Below the pieces are notes generated by a model. That model searched no databases. It was not told the DNA's origin and worked only from the letters and a program-made list of their open reading frames with translations. A DNA stretch of 64,000 nt from Capillidium heterosporum (taxonomy: Eukaryota > Entomophthoromycota > Entomophthoromycetes > Entomophthorales > Capillidiaceae). Each line of letters starts with the position of its first letter. The stretch's first letter is position 1. The position numbers and the translations under genes are program-made. The DNA lies in contig WBMQ01000013.1 of assembly GCA_016630905.1 (NCBI GenBank), positions 620,001 to 684,000 of the forward strand. Direction: 5' to 3'. Positions 22,674-33,688 of this stretch are shown in pieces.

Positions 22674-23620
22674 ACAATATCAGCTATAATCGTGCTAATA
22701 TTCTTACATTTACTTAATAAATACCTATATTGTGATATTATTTCAAGTATCCTTTTAAGCTTTTTATACTATAAAGGTGCCTTGTATGAAATTTATCTAT
22801 ACATAGTTGCTGTGAATAAATTAGAATGATAATATATATATGTTTCATATGAAAGCATAGTTTCTTTAAGCATCAATTATATTAAGCCGTATATAATCAA
22901 ATACAAATGCCATTATAAATTCTAAACCTGTTCTTTAACTCTCAAATATCCTGATCTATTCACTTTCAAAAATTCAAATCCAAAAAGACATGCTAAATAT
23001 TTAAATTAATAACTTGAAAATATATATCTGAAATTATAAATTAACGTATTTAATTTAGCATATTTAACTAACATTTCTTGGAGTATCAACATTTCATTAA
23101 ACTGTGATATATGCAAAAGGGATAATACAAAACTAGAAAAAAGCATATAAACAGAAGGGATATATATCAACACGATGATTCTGATAACTTACGGATGGAG
23201 GTGATAGCTTAAGTACTTCTGTAGGACGTTTATTTTGCTTGATTTAACTAGTATGTTTGAATTTGAATAATAAAATCGTACTGATAGAGCTTTTGATTTG
23301 TAGCTGTAATGTATTGTCTATAGAAAAAGCCAGCAACTTCCTAACCCAACGGTAAGGATAAATTTATCATAGGGATCTATCACCAAATGAACAGCTATGG
23401 AAAGGATATTGCGATCCTGTATATCCTTATCAAAACAACTATTCAATTCAAATTATCTCAATTTCAATGTTGTTGAAGGATATACCAACGATAGTTTGTA
23501 CTAAATCACAACAAATTCCAAAAAACATACCAAACAAGACTTTACAATAGCATCATAACACAAAAAAAAGATATTTATTACTAGTTTCTAAGCACTACAT
23601 TACGAAACCTACTCTATAAC
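22674..23620. other. Convergent intergenic spacer
   Basis: Very AT-rich 3' flanks of two converging genes, with a probable poly(A) signal at 22716-22721. No gene is seen. Confidence 0.6.
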
Positions 23621-24907
23621 TTAACTTTTTTGACCCTCCGAGATGTGCTGGATGAGAGTAATTACTGAATCCTTGGTACCCAAGATAAGACCCAGGATCC
23701 CCACTACAACGACAACGAACGCCAAAGGGTACTCCCACATCGACCTACCCCTCCATCCGAATAACTTGAAGTGGCAGGCGACTGGTACCAGGAATACAAT
23801 GATGCAGTTGGAGATAGCACCTATCAAGGCCATCAAATCCGAAAAGTAAGGTACGTAGATGGCGATGATAGTCAAAATACCAACAACAAAAGTTCTCAAA
23901 ATAGCTCGGTATAAGAACTCTTTGGGGGCCGACATATATTTGCGGTCAATCTTCAACCACCTTTCCTGCTCCAACGAGAATGAACATACGAAAATGGGAC
24001 CCGTCAAAACGACGTGCAAAGTGATGATGGCGTAAGCAAGCAACGAACCTACACCATCAGGCAGAGATTTCAAGATGGGGGACTTGACGTTCTCGCCGTA
24101 ATACAAGTACCCAGCAATACCCATGGCGGCGTACATCAAAGTAACGGTAGTTATGGCATAGAAAAGGACTTTGTTCCAGGACTTGGGGTGGCGCATCGTC
24201 GATTCGACATGAGGGTACACGACGTTACCACCATAGGAGAAGGCGATAGTTGCTAGCGATAAGGGGAAACCGGCCCAGTCCACTGACTTTGTAGATGGGG
24301 CTACGTAGTCGACGTCATTGTAGTCCAAAGCCCCCATGATAACAACACAGAACACTACGAACAAGGTCGATAAGGCACCGAACACGGCTAGAATAGCTAC
24401 CTCTTTGAGAGATTTTAAGGAAACCGACGGGATGAGGACGAGGATACCAGCCAAGAAGATCCACATCTCCAAGGATAGGTATTCTTTGCCGGTAACTTGC
24501 TTTATCATGTCGTAGACGTTACTTCCTGTCAACAAGATGAAGATGCAGGCTGCTGACAGTAGGATGGAGTAGTGGAAGAATTTGACAAAATAGCGACCGA
24601 ACTTGCCGAAAGCTTCCTCACCGATGTCGGGGAACTCTTCCAGACGCTCGTTGGGTTTGTAGTACAGGCATTCGATCAAAAGTTTGCCTGTGTAGACAGC
24701 GACTACACCAGTGAGTAGGAAGAGGACTACTACTGCCCAACCTCCCTCCTTCATGGCGTAAGGTAGGCCCAAAATGCCAGTACCGGCCAATACACACACT
24801 ATGTTGAAGTAGGCACCGAAGCTGGAGCCAGTACGATGGTCGTCTCTATGTACACTATGGGGGTTATCCCCCTCGTCAAAGTCAAACTCTTTTATATCCT
24901 TTGTCAT
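23621..24907 (-). CDS. AAAP-family amino-acid transporter, copy 1
   Basis: An intronless frame of 428 residues with about 11 membrane helices. The N-terminal signature (YFNIVCVLAGTGILGLPYAM then EGGWAVVVLFL) is typical of the amino acid/auxin permease family, which includes fungal AVT carriers and animal SLC32/36/38. A further family motif is SYGGNVVYPHVESTMRHP near the middle. These are proton-coupled carriers for neutral and other amino acids at the vacuolar or plasma membrane; direction and substrate cannot be read here. It is a clear paralogue of the gene at 32288-33688, sharing the segments LLIECLYY and EFPDIG. It is divergent to the trypsin gene at 27219, so the two flank a 2.3-kb upstream region. 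Confidence 0.9.
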   Translation of the reverse strand: MTKDIKEFDFDEGDNPHSVHRDDHRTGSSFGAYFNIVCVLAGTGILGLPYAMKEGGWAVVVLFLLTGVVAVYTGKLLIECLYYKPNERLEEFPDIGEEAFGKFGRYFVKFFHYSILLSAACIFILLTGSNVYDMIKQVTGKEYLSLEMWIFLAGILVLIPSVSLKSLKEVAILAVFGALSTLFVVFCVVIMGALDYNDVDYVAPSTKSVDWAGFPLSLATIAFSYGGNVVYPHVESTMRHPKSWNKVLFYAITTVTLMYAAMGIAGYLYYGENVKSPILKSLPDGVGSLLAYAIITLHVVLTGPIFVCSFSLEQERWLKIDRKYMSAPKEFLYRAILRTFVVGILTIIAIYVPYFSDLMALIGAISNCIIVFLVPVACHFKLFGWRGRSMWEYPLAFVVVVVGILGLILGTKDSVITLIQHISEGQKS

Positions 24908-27148
24908 GAGTTAAAATTTAAATTAGTTGATGTAGTTGGATGTGAAAGTGCTAGCTAAAAACTTTTGAACAGTTTGAGTTTGTGGTGTTGGCTTTCAAGC
25001 TGAGGCAAGCTACTTTGTAGGGAGAAGGGAATACTTTTCTGTTGTAATTTTCATTCATTGGCGGTTTACCGACCTAAATATATATCTATTCTCTAATCTC
25101 GGGGAACATGTTATTCGTCAACCTCCCAAATTCATGTGACATAATTGGGCCAAATTATCAGCAGTTCGCTATTTGAATCGGAAACTGTCAAGTTAAAATT
25201 AGAAGTATTGGAGGCGGCTTAGGTAAAGTAGTTTACGCTTAATCTTTTCCTTCTTCCTTTATGATAGGCACCAGTTTCTATTAAAGAGATTACAACGTGT
25301 TTATACTATATACGAAGGTGGCCATCTATTACCTTTGAGTTTGACATCCATCATCCTATATTATCAAAGACTGGACTTTGAAACTCAATACAGCTTAAAG
25401 AATTCTTTTTTACATATGGGGTAGTACCTCGTCTATAGATAAACTTTTCTATAATGGCATAAAGTCACATTGACAAAGTTTACATGATTGACATATACTT
25501 TGGCACTACTTTAAAGTTAAATACAGAGTTGTAGTTTATTATAGGGAACAAATATTGTTAGTCACACTGATAAAAATCGATGAATTGGAATGACTAAGGC
25601 TTCGTACGATGGTGCACCAATCCTTTAGAGCTTGACAACTTATACCTGGAAATAAGGAATCCTTTGAGATAGGCGTTCTCTCAAATATAGCAAAAATCTC
25701 GACTGCTTCTACCAAATAAGCTATATTTCTTAGAAGCATCTTATTAAGTATCTGATCACGCTGATTCTTGGGTTCTGAGTTAGCTTGTAGCACAAGGTGA
25801 GAACATTCGTAAACCCCAAAGATAGATGGTCGAAAATAGGATTCCAAAATTCGATAGATAATGCATAGTATTGGTGCCTATTGAATTTTACAACTTGCTG
25901 CTTGGATATATGAATTTCAGGAGCAGATATTTGGTACCAGAAGTTTTACAGTGAAAATGGACCTAGCATTTCAACAATGGGCGGATCCATAAGGCTAATG
26001 CTAAATGATAGCTGTTGTGCTGAAATATAAGATGGATTTCTTCAAATTCGATCATTAGAGCTGGACTTGCAAATATACCTTTTACCTAGATACCCACGTT
26101 TCAATACCATTTTGATGCTAGCTTGATTATTCTTTGCTATCCCTATACTCTGATTTAAATCTATTTTTCCCATCACTCACTGCTGCTGTAAATGATCATT
26201 CTTACCTTTCTACTTTGCTGTATTAAGCCTGTTGGTTTCAATTAGTGCCACCAAGTGTTTGTCTTTAACTGAGTTGATCAAAATGTAGTGCTCTCTCTAA
26301 CGAAGTAATCTTCTAAGGATAGATATTTGGTTTCTAAACCCTTATTAAAACTGTACTAATAGAAGTTATAAATCGCCATTAAACCCACATCAATTTGTGG
26401 AGTAATACTAAATTTCAAGTCTTCAAGGCAATTATGGCCGTATATATACTATAAAGCCGATCGAAATTGTACAATAGATTTTCCCTGCATCGTTCCTAAA
26501 AATGTCTTTGTAAATTGAAAGGCAAACAGAGACTACCCTTCTGGTAGATAATGATTGAAGATATACAACTTTAGATGAATCGAATTTCACTATGAACTCA
26601 AAATGTAAGCAGATATCTGACACAACATAAAGCATATATAAAAACTAGATATCTACTTGAAATAAACCGATCGACTAAAGCCTGATGATGTATAATGTTT
26701 CAAAGTTTTAGTGAAGTAGTGGAATAAGGTTAAACAATCATATTATTGAAATATTGCCGGCACAAAACTCAACTAAAATTTGGTACAGTCTCAAACTGAA
26801 AGCCTCTATTTTCAAGTCTTAAAAATAGCAACTTTGCACGACGTTTAAACTCAAACTTGAAGGGCATAAGTCCATCAGCTTTTATCTAAAATCCTACCCA
26901 ACTCAAAGCTGGAGTATAATGATCAATAGCCAAGAAAAATCAACTTGATGGCATCAAGCAGGATAACAACAGCTTCCCCACCAAAGTTTAACTTTAAAGA
27001 ACATTGCATTTTAAACTAACAAGCAGTATGAAGTTTAGTCTAAAAAACGTTATAAAAATTGCAATTCGATGATGTTTGGAGTTAGTAGCTTAAGGGGCTA
27101 TATTCATACAAACATTAAACTAACTAATAGGTTTAAAAATACTATTCA
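24908..27148. other. 2.2-kb divergent intergenic region
   Basis: It lies between the divergent AAAP and trypsin genes. Apart from the possible regulator fragment at 25539-25847 listed separately, I see no gene, RNA or repeat. Confidence 0.55.
25539..25847 (-). pseudogene. Possible fragment of a fungal regulator, uncertain
   Basis: A 102-codon frame with no flanking exons that I can support. Residues 5-70 (FRPSIFGVYECSHLVLQAN, then helices rich in Leu and Ala) loosely resemble the C-terminal part of the fungal-specific transcription-factor domain. No zinc cluster is nearby on the same strand. It may be a relic or a chance frame. Confidence 0.2.
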
Positions 27149-27157
27149 TATATAAAA
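27149..27157 (+). promoter_or_regulatory. TATA box of trypsin gene 1
   Basis: TATATAAAA lies 62 bases before the ATG at 27219. Confidence 0.4.
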
Positions 27158-27218
27158 ATCACTACCAAAGAATAAAATTGATCATTTCAACTAATTAATT
27201 CCAGTTCAACAACGCAAC

Positions 27219-28225
27219 ATGAAGTTACAGCTCCTTTTCCTACCAACTTTCCTTCTGTTGCAAACCGTCCACAGTGGCCTAATCGAACTGTTAGGCCTCA
27301 ACAAACCTAAGGGAGGTGGGCGCATAGTAGGTGGCTATGAAGTCCGACCTCAAAAGAAATATCCATTCATGGTATCCATCCAATACATAGTTCAACAGAA
27401 CGACACCATCCGATACCAACACAGCTGTGGTGGTAGTTTAATTACTAAAGATAAAATTATAACGGCAGCTCACTGCTCCTTTGACAATCTGGAGAAGTTC
27501 TTGGTTCGGTTGAACCGGCATAACTTACAGTTGGACGACAGTGCTGAGGATGGTTTAACTTTCAAATTTAAGAGTAGAATTGATCATCCCAAGTTCGTCA
27601 AGGCGGTCTACGGCTACGATGGTAAGTTAGCTTTATTTAATCCAACCGAATTGATCAACTAACCTTTTTTGATGTAGTTTCAATATGGACCTTAGATCTA
27701 GCTAGTAACAGCAAGATCATCCCATCCACATTTATCAAATTACAATTGGACAACGGAGACCTAGGTTCACGCAACGGTTTGAATCTATTTGCCATTGGTT
27801 GGGGTAGGTTGTTCAGCGGCGGACCTACCTCCAATACCTTGATGGAGGTACAACTACCAGTCGTAGATAATACGACCTGTTCCGATGCCTACAAGAAATT
27901 TGGAGTCGATTTACATGCTGATACTCAAATCTGTGCTGGATATCTGGAAGATATGGGGCAAGGTATAGTTATTTATTATGCTTTTATCTAATTTACGATG
28001 ATATAGATTCCTGTCAAGGAGATTCAGGCGGTCCTTTGTTCATCCAGAGTAGAAGTGGAGTTCCTTATTTGGTTGGGATCGTCAGTTACGGTATCGGTTG
28101 TGCCAATCCTAATCTACCAGGAGTAATTTTTGCTTTCTTATATAGGTGTACTGATATACTTTATTGCTATTTAGTTGTACGCTAGGGTATCTTACCTTGC
28201 CCCCTTCATATTAGAAAATATTTGA
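27219..28225 (+). CDS. Secreted trypsin-like serine protease (S1), copy 1
   Basis: Four exons (27219-27621, 27678-27962, 28007-28122, 28175-28225) join in phase to 284 residues, with introns of 56, 44 and 52 nt. A signal peptide ([19 protein letters not shown]) and short propeptide lead to the activation site R35-IVGG. The catalytic triad is present: His85 in TAAHC, Asp at the exon 1/2 junction (YD-VSIWTL) and Ser in CQGDSGGP. The Asp six residues before the Ser (DSCQGDS) predicts trypsin-type cleavage after Lys or Arg. The mature enzyme is extracellular. Such proteases in insect-associated fungi degrade host or external protein. It is a paralogue of the gene at 30891, with matching intron positions. 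Confidence 0.9.
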
Positions 28226-29104
28226 AGCTTCGATACTATGTATATTAATTAATAAAGGGATATATTTTCTACGAAAACTGCCTATCTTTTAATAGAAACT
28301 TTTAGATCAAAAACCTTCATCTCTTTCAATATACCATTTAAATCAACTTGAAATCTATCCGTGTTTTAAACGAGTGCTTATCAGATGGAGATATAAACAT
28401 TTGATATTCTATATGCCGGTTTAAAACTTTAGAAGAATATAGCTCTACATTAGCCGACTACTTGGGTCCTATAAACAGGTGGCTTACCACAGATTAAACT
28501 ATAAATCCCTACTCAACTTATCTGACCTGAATAGCAGGCATGCCAATTAGTTATATAACTCAAACATAGCAAAGATTTATAGGCTTGAGGTAGATCAAAC
28601 AATCTACATAAAGCTCAGCCTTTGATATCTATTCAGACCTAGATTGATTAAACTTGGAGCTCTGTTGGATTATTTGAGCATTCTATATTTTAAAGTAAAA
28701 GTTTTAATGAGCGCTACCGACATTGTTCTTACTAGCAAATGAGTTTTCTTTGAGTCTTATTAACTTTAGTTCTACTGTCGTTAAGAAAAGTATACGCCTC
28801 TATCCTTGAGAATATTTGCTAAAGCCCAATCTCAAAGTCGGAGCTAACGTTTCCGAAACCAAACAATAGAGATGTTTAACTTTTGATGCGTATTGTATAG
28901 ATAGCATAGCGTTCAAATAAATACTTAACTTTCATACATGTTAACCTTTGACCTATTTAATATGCTATAATATATTTAATTTTGAGCTTTATACTTTAAA
29001 GCCATCGGTTGATGATTCACAGGGACATGCAAGTTCACCAACTTTAAATCATTTGGATGGGTGGTATCAAAATATACCTAGATATGAATTTTCGAATAGA
29101 AATG
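28226..29104. other. Intergenic, nothing recognised
   Basis: AT-rich sequence between the first trypsin gene and the aldo/keto reductase gene, all in the same direction. No frame or motif stands out. Confidence 0.6.
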
Positions 29105-29112
29105 TATAAATA
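29105..29112 (+). promoter_or_regulatory. TATA box of the aldo/keto reductase gene
   Basis: TATAAATA lies 47 bases before the ATG at 29159. Confidence 0.4.
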
Positions 29113-29158
29113 GCAGCTAATTAAACAGTCCAACAAATTGTGAAATTCAAATTAAGGT

Positions 29159-30195
29159 ATGAGCAAGTTACCATTACGAAAACTAGGGAGGTACGGCCCC
29201 AAAGTATCCAGTATAGGGCTGGGTTGCATGGGTATGAGCTTCGCTTATGGTGATAAGGATGACAATGAGAGCTTAAAGGTTCTGAATAGAGCCATCGACT
29301 TAGGTTGTACTTTCTGGGATACGGCGGTACTCTTTTATAACTATGCAAATTTTAATAGTAAACTCTTAGGACGTCTACGGCACGAACGAGGAACTTCTTT
29401 ATCAAGTTCTGAAAGATCGTAGATCGGAGGTGTTCCTAGGAACAAAGTTCGGCGGCAGCTTTGACGCCAAAACCCATTCGGTTGTAATCCGTGGGGATCG
29501 CCAATACGTATTGGAAAGCTGTCAGTCCAGCTTAGATCGTTTAGGAACTGACTATATCGACTTATACTACCAACACCGCGTTGATAAGAACACCTCCATC
29601 GAAGAGACGGTCGGTGCCATGGGCCGAATTGGTCCAATTAGGTAAAGTCAAGTACCTGGGACTTTCTGAATGTAGTGCCCAAACCTTACGTCGAGCCTAT
29701 GAGATATATCCCATCTCAGCTGTACAGGTTGAATTTGGCCTTTGGGAAACTTCTATCGAACGCAACGGACTTTTGGATGCCTGTAGGGAGCTGGGAGTCG
29801 CTATTATCGCTTATTCTCCGTTGGGCAGAGGATTTTTGACTGGGAAGTTGGATGTAGAAGTGATTCCAAGTACTGATGTACGTAAATCGATGTTCCCAAG
29901 ATTGATTGGTGCTGATGGTAATCATAACTTACAGCTTGTTCATAAGTTGGAGGAGGTCGCCAAAAAGAAGGGTGTAACTGCATCTCAGATCTGTTTGAGT
30001 TGGGTCTTGGCTCAGGGGGATGACTTTATACCCATTCCTGGAACTAAACGATTAAAATACTTGGAGGAAAATGTTGGCGCTGCTAATTGCATCTTGACGC
30101 CTGAGGAAGAACTGGAGGTTCGTAGTATCGTCGAACAGTTTGGTGTCAAAGGCGAACGTTACTACAATATGGATCTTGCATTTTTTGATGAGTAA
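29159..30195 (+). CDS. Aldo/keto reductase, one-base frame break
   Basis: Exon 1 (29159-29326) and exon 2 (from 29370) are joined by a 43-nt intron. The product matches NADPH-dependent aldo/keto reductases of the AKR13/YajO-like type: the start LRKLGRYGPKVSSIGLGCMG and the tetrad D54, Y59, K82 and H125 are all present. After EETVGAM the frame is lost and resumes one base later as AELVQLGKVKYLGLSE, continuing to a normal end with the cofactor motif IPIPGTKR. One surplus base in 29621-29625 (ATGGGCC) explains this. Removing it gives about 330 residues, a normal length. A 28-nt GT-AG segment there would also restore frame but would delete the conserved AMAELVQL segment. It is probably cytosolic, reducing aldehydes or ketones. 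Confidence 0.82.
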
Positions 30196-30890
30196 AAGTG
30201 TATTTTCCACAATAGCAACAGCTTTTAAGACGGATAAATTGATCAGCTTTCAAGGATTTACTTGACTTTATAGTGTGCTTAAATTGTTGATTAAGACTAT
30301 ATATGCTATATTCCTCAGTTACCACTTTATCACATTTTAATAATCCCAATACCATTTCTTTTTCGTATATATAGAAAATTTACTTATAATTTGTATTTTA
30401 AGTACATTTGATAATATAGTGTAGATACGTTGATTAGAAGTCGTTAATTTTACTACGCTTCATATCTCATATTTGGATTCCTTCCTTTTTCATCCAATGA
30501 TACCTTTACATCATTGCATTCACAAGACTATATCTCGATATTTGAGTGATGTTTTCTACAGTTTACATCAAAGTATGTGGTGTTAAAACTATAGGTTAAA
30601 AAGGTGGGGAAATTTAATTTGGCAACTAAAGTAGTAACATATTGAAGCTATTAAAATATTATTTTCCACATAAGGTTAACTATATTATAAATTGAACACA
30701 CTACACTATCGGCAAATCTACCGTAACTTCAAAAGCTTCAACACTGTAAAGGTAAAGGGGTAGCGCTTACTAAAAGAGCATACAAAGAACTTTGTCGTTA
30801 GCTGGATAGAGAAGTCGGCCACAATGTGCCTAAGCCAACTTAAATTATAATATATTAAAAGCCAACCCTTCATTTAAATATACTTTACTG
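30196..30890. other. Intergenic, nothing recognised
   Basis: AT-rich spacer before the second trypsin gene. No supported feature. Confidence 0.6.
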
Positions 30891-31840
30891 ATGTTTAAAT
30901 TACTGTCCCAACTAATCCTGCTAATCTCAACCATCGACTGTGGCCTCTTCGACGGGATCATTAAGACCAAGACTCGTAAAGTTATTGGAGGGTATGAAGT
31001 TAAGCCCAAGTTCAAATATCCGTTCATGGTATCCATCCAACATAATTTAAAGCACAGTTGTGGCGGAACCTTAGTAGCATCCGATACTGTAATTACGGCA
31101 GCCCACTGCGTATTCGGCAATTTAATTAACTTCAAAGTCAAAGTGCATCGCCACAATCTAAAGCTGAGTGATGATGTCGAATCAGGATTCAGTTTCGATG
31201 TAGAGTCTATCAAAGTACATCCCAATTACATCGAGCCTGCTACTGGGAGTGATAGTAAGTCAAATTTATTTAGTATACATATTTATAGTAGTATAGTATC
31301 GATATGGAAGCTAAAAGGCACTTCCGATAGTTTTATGGAACTGGACTATAAGGTGAGGTACCCTGAATCGGACTTGGAGTACCAAAACGACAAAAAATTA
31401 CAAGTCGTGGGGTGGGGTAGGACCAAGGATGCGGGACCGACCTCCAACTTACTTTTAGAGTTGAAGCTACCTTACTCTGACCAAAATCTTTGTAAGATCA
31501 ACTACAACAAGAGTATCGATTTGACAGTCGATAGTACTACTCAGATATGTGTAGGTTATGTGGATGATAGGGGCCAAGGTATTATTTAGATACGACTGAT
31601 ATTTAATTGTTACTATTTCAAACTTAGATACCTGTCAAGGAGATTCAGGTGGTCCATTATTCAAGTGGGATGCACGAAACCAAGTTGTAACTTTAGTTGG
31701 TATCGTAAGCTATGGAGTAGGTTGTTCAACACCGGATTTACCTGGGGTAAGTGTACCTATATATTTGATTGCTAACTTTTAAACCTTAGTTGTACACTAG
31801 GATGTTGGGAGTTATGGATTTTATCGAGAAGAGTGTATAG
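30891..31840 (+). CDS. Secreted trypsin-like serine protease (S1), copy 2
   Basis: Four exons (30891-31254, 31297-31578, 31628-31746, 31790-31840) join in phase to 271 residues, with introns of 42, 49 and 43 nt at the same places as in the copy at 27219. A signal peptide ([17 protein letters not shown]) is followed by the activation site K30-VIGG. The triad is His72 (TAAHC), Asp at the first junction (SD-ISIWKL) and Ser in CQGDSGGP, with Asp six residues before the Ser for Lys/Arg specificity. It is extracellular. The first intron is stop-free and a multiple of three, so its retention would insert 14 residues next to the catalytic Asp. It converges on the AAAP transporter at 32288. Confidence 0.9.
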
Positions 31841-31953
31841 AAATTTAAAATAAAGCTAATTCAAAAAGTGATACATAAATGATTTAATATATAAATAAAA
31901 AGGAATGGCAAAGTTGAAAATATGAGTTATAAGGATGAAAAATACAAAAAAAA

Positions 31954-31977
31954 TGCCGACACTGCGGATTGAACGCA

Positions 31978-32020
<43 letters not shown>

Positions 32021-32026
32021 GTCGGC
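31954..32026 (-). tRNA. trnF-GAA: tRNA-Phe (anticodon GAA)
   Basis: Read on the minus strand, the 73-base sequence folds as a full cloverleaf. It has a 7-bp acceptor stem (GCCGACA with TGTCGGC), a D arm GCTC/GAGC, a 5-bp anticodon stem TCAGA/TCTGA with loop CTGAAGA, and a T arm CTGCG/CGCAG with loop TTCAATC. The unpaired discriminator base is A. There is no intron. A run of T follows on the minus strand (the A-run at 31945-31953), which is the normal Pol III terminator. Confidence 0.97.
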
Positions 32027-32287
32027 CTTATTACTCCTCGAATGAGCCATGTCAATCTCTCTAAAGAATGTATTTATTATTTATTTAGCATATTCAGTCA
32101 AAGTTTCGGATATGGTTAGTAAAATGTATATGTTCGATATAGCCTCAATTAATTTTGAGAGTAATAGGTATATAGCTTACTCTTTATATTAATATAAACA
32201 TATAGAAAAATATTAGATGGCATAAAAGACTAAAATCTTTATTAGTAGCAGTTGAAAGAAACAAAATATAAATAGCATTTAGAAACC
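32027..32287. other. Short spacer
   Basis: AT-rich sequence between the tRNA and the 3' end of the AAAP gene. Nothing further is seen. Confidence 0.6.
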
Positions 32288-33688
32288 TCAATGGGAAATT
32301 TTGGTAGTAGTTGACTCCCCCAACCTAACATGCTCAATCAAGGTAGTTAGGGCTGAATATGTACCCAGTACCAGACCTACCAACCCAATTAATACAACTA
32401 CAAAAGTCAAAACGTACTCCCAAACCGGACGACGACGCCACCCGAACAGTTTGTAGTGGCAAGCTACTGGTATCAGGAAGACAATCATACAGTTGGAGAC
32501 GGCCCCAACTAGGGCCATAAGATCGGAAAAGTAGGGGAGGAACATGGCAACTACTGTCAGGATACCAGCTACCAACGTACGTAAGATAACTCGGAATGTG
32601 AACTCCTTAGTAGGGCTGATGTAGTTGGTATCGATCTTGAGGTATCGTTCCTGTTCGAGGCAGAAGGAGCAGAGGTAAATGGGGGCTGCCAAGATGACAT
32701 GTAGTGTGATGAGCAAGTAGGCGGTCAACGAACCTACTCCTTTGGGTAGCGAATCTAGGATGGGGGATTGGACGTGAGAGCCGTAATACAGGTAGCCGGT
32801 AGCTGCTACCATAACGTACATGGCGGTTATGGTGGTCGCTGAGCAAACCATCACCGTTAACCAAGCCTTGGGGTTCCGCATAGTAGCTTCGACGTGAGGG
32901 TAGACCGCGTTTCCACCATAGGAGAAAGCAGCGGTAGCGATAGCAATAGGGATACCCGACCAATTGACGAAGGTGGTTTGAGGCTGGACGGTAAGATGGC
33001 TGAATTCAAACCCACCCAAAATGACTACTAGTAGGACGACTATTAAAGTTGCCAAGGCGCCAAAGGCCGCCAAAATTGCCACCTCCTTCAGCGTCTTGAG
33101 GGCGGCGGTCGGGATCAAAATTACTAGCCCCGATAGGAAGATATACAACTTCAAAGGTAAGACTGGGTCCCCATAGTTGAGATCAGCTACCAGCTTGGAA
33201 CAGTTCAAACCGGTAAGCAAAATGTAGATACAGGCAGTCGAAAGGAGGATCGAATAGTGAAATATAGTGACGATGTAACGACCTACCGTGCCAAAGGCAG
33301 CTTGACCGATATCAGGGAACTCTTGCAGCCTATGTCCAGGTTCATAGTACAGGCACTCTATCAACAACTTTGAGGTATAGATCGTACCTACCGCGACTAT
33401 TAAGAATAGAAGTAAGACTATCCAACCACCTTGATGCAAAGTTAGAGGTAGACCTAAAGTTCCGGTACCGGCAACTACGCATACCACATTAAAGTAGGCT
33501 GCGAAACTGCTAGCACTGCGCGAGCTTGTATCTTCACCTTTGAAGTGGCTCTCCACTAAGCTGGGTTCGGCCTCGAGTTCGAACTTGTCGTTAGGCTCCG
33601 ATAACTTCATGTACTGGGCGGTCGAAGTCAAATAGTTTTTAACCATGGTTTTGACTTTAAATAATTTATATAGTAGAGTGGTGATCAT
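32288..33688 (-). CDS. AAAP-family amino-acid transporter, copy 2
   Basis: An intronless frame of 466 residues with about 11 membrane helices, closely related to the carrier at 23621. Shared family segments include YFNVVCVVAGTGTLGLPL, QGGWIVLLLFL, LLIECLYYEPG and SYGGNAVYPHVEATMRNP. The N-terminus is longer than in copy 1. The ATG giving MKLSEPNDKF (residue 27) aligns better with the start of copy 1 than the first ATG does, so the true start may be downstream of 33688. It is a proton-coupled amino-acid carrier; membrane location and substrate are not determinable. It converges with the trypsin gene and tRNA. Confidence 0.9.
   Translation of the reverse strand: MITTLLYKLFKVKTMVKNYLTSTAQYMKLSEPNDKFELEAEPSLVESHFKGEDTSSRSASSFAAYFNVVCVVAGTGTLGLPLTLHQGGWIVLLLFLIVAVGTIYTSKLLIECLYYEPGHRLQEFPDIGQAAFGTVGRYIVTIFHYSILLSTACIYILLTGLNCSKLVADLNYGDPVLPLKLYIFLSGLVILIPTAALKTLKEVAILAAFGALATLIVVLLVVILGGFEFSHLTVQPQTTFVNWSGIPIAIATAAFSYGGNAVYPHVEATMRNPKAWLTVMVCSATTITAMYVMVAATGYLYYGSHVQSPILDSLPKGVGSLTAYLLITLHVILAAPIYLCSFCLEQERYLKIDTNYISPTKEFTFRVILRTLVAGILTVVAMFLPYFSDLMALVGAVSNCMIVFLIPVACHYKLFGWRRRPVWEYVLTFVVVLIGLVGLVLGTYSALTTLIEHVRLGESTTTKISH

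Noticed and set aside
31856-32050. 64-codon minus-strand frame containing IAQLGERQTEDLK
   Set aside because: It is a translation of the tRNA-Phe gene and flank, a well-known false protein.
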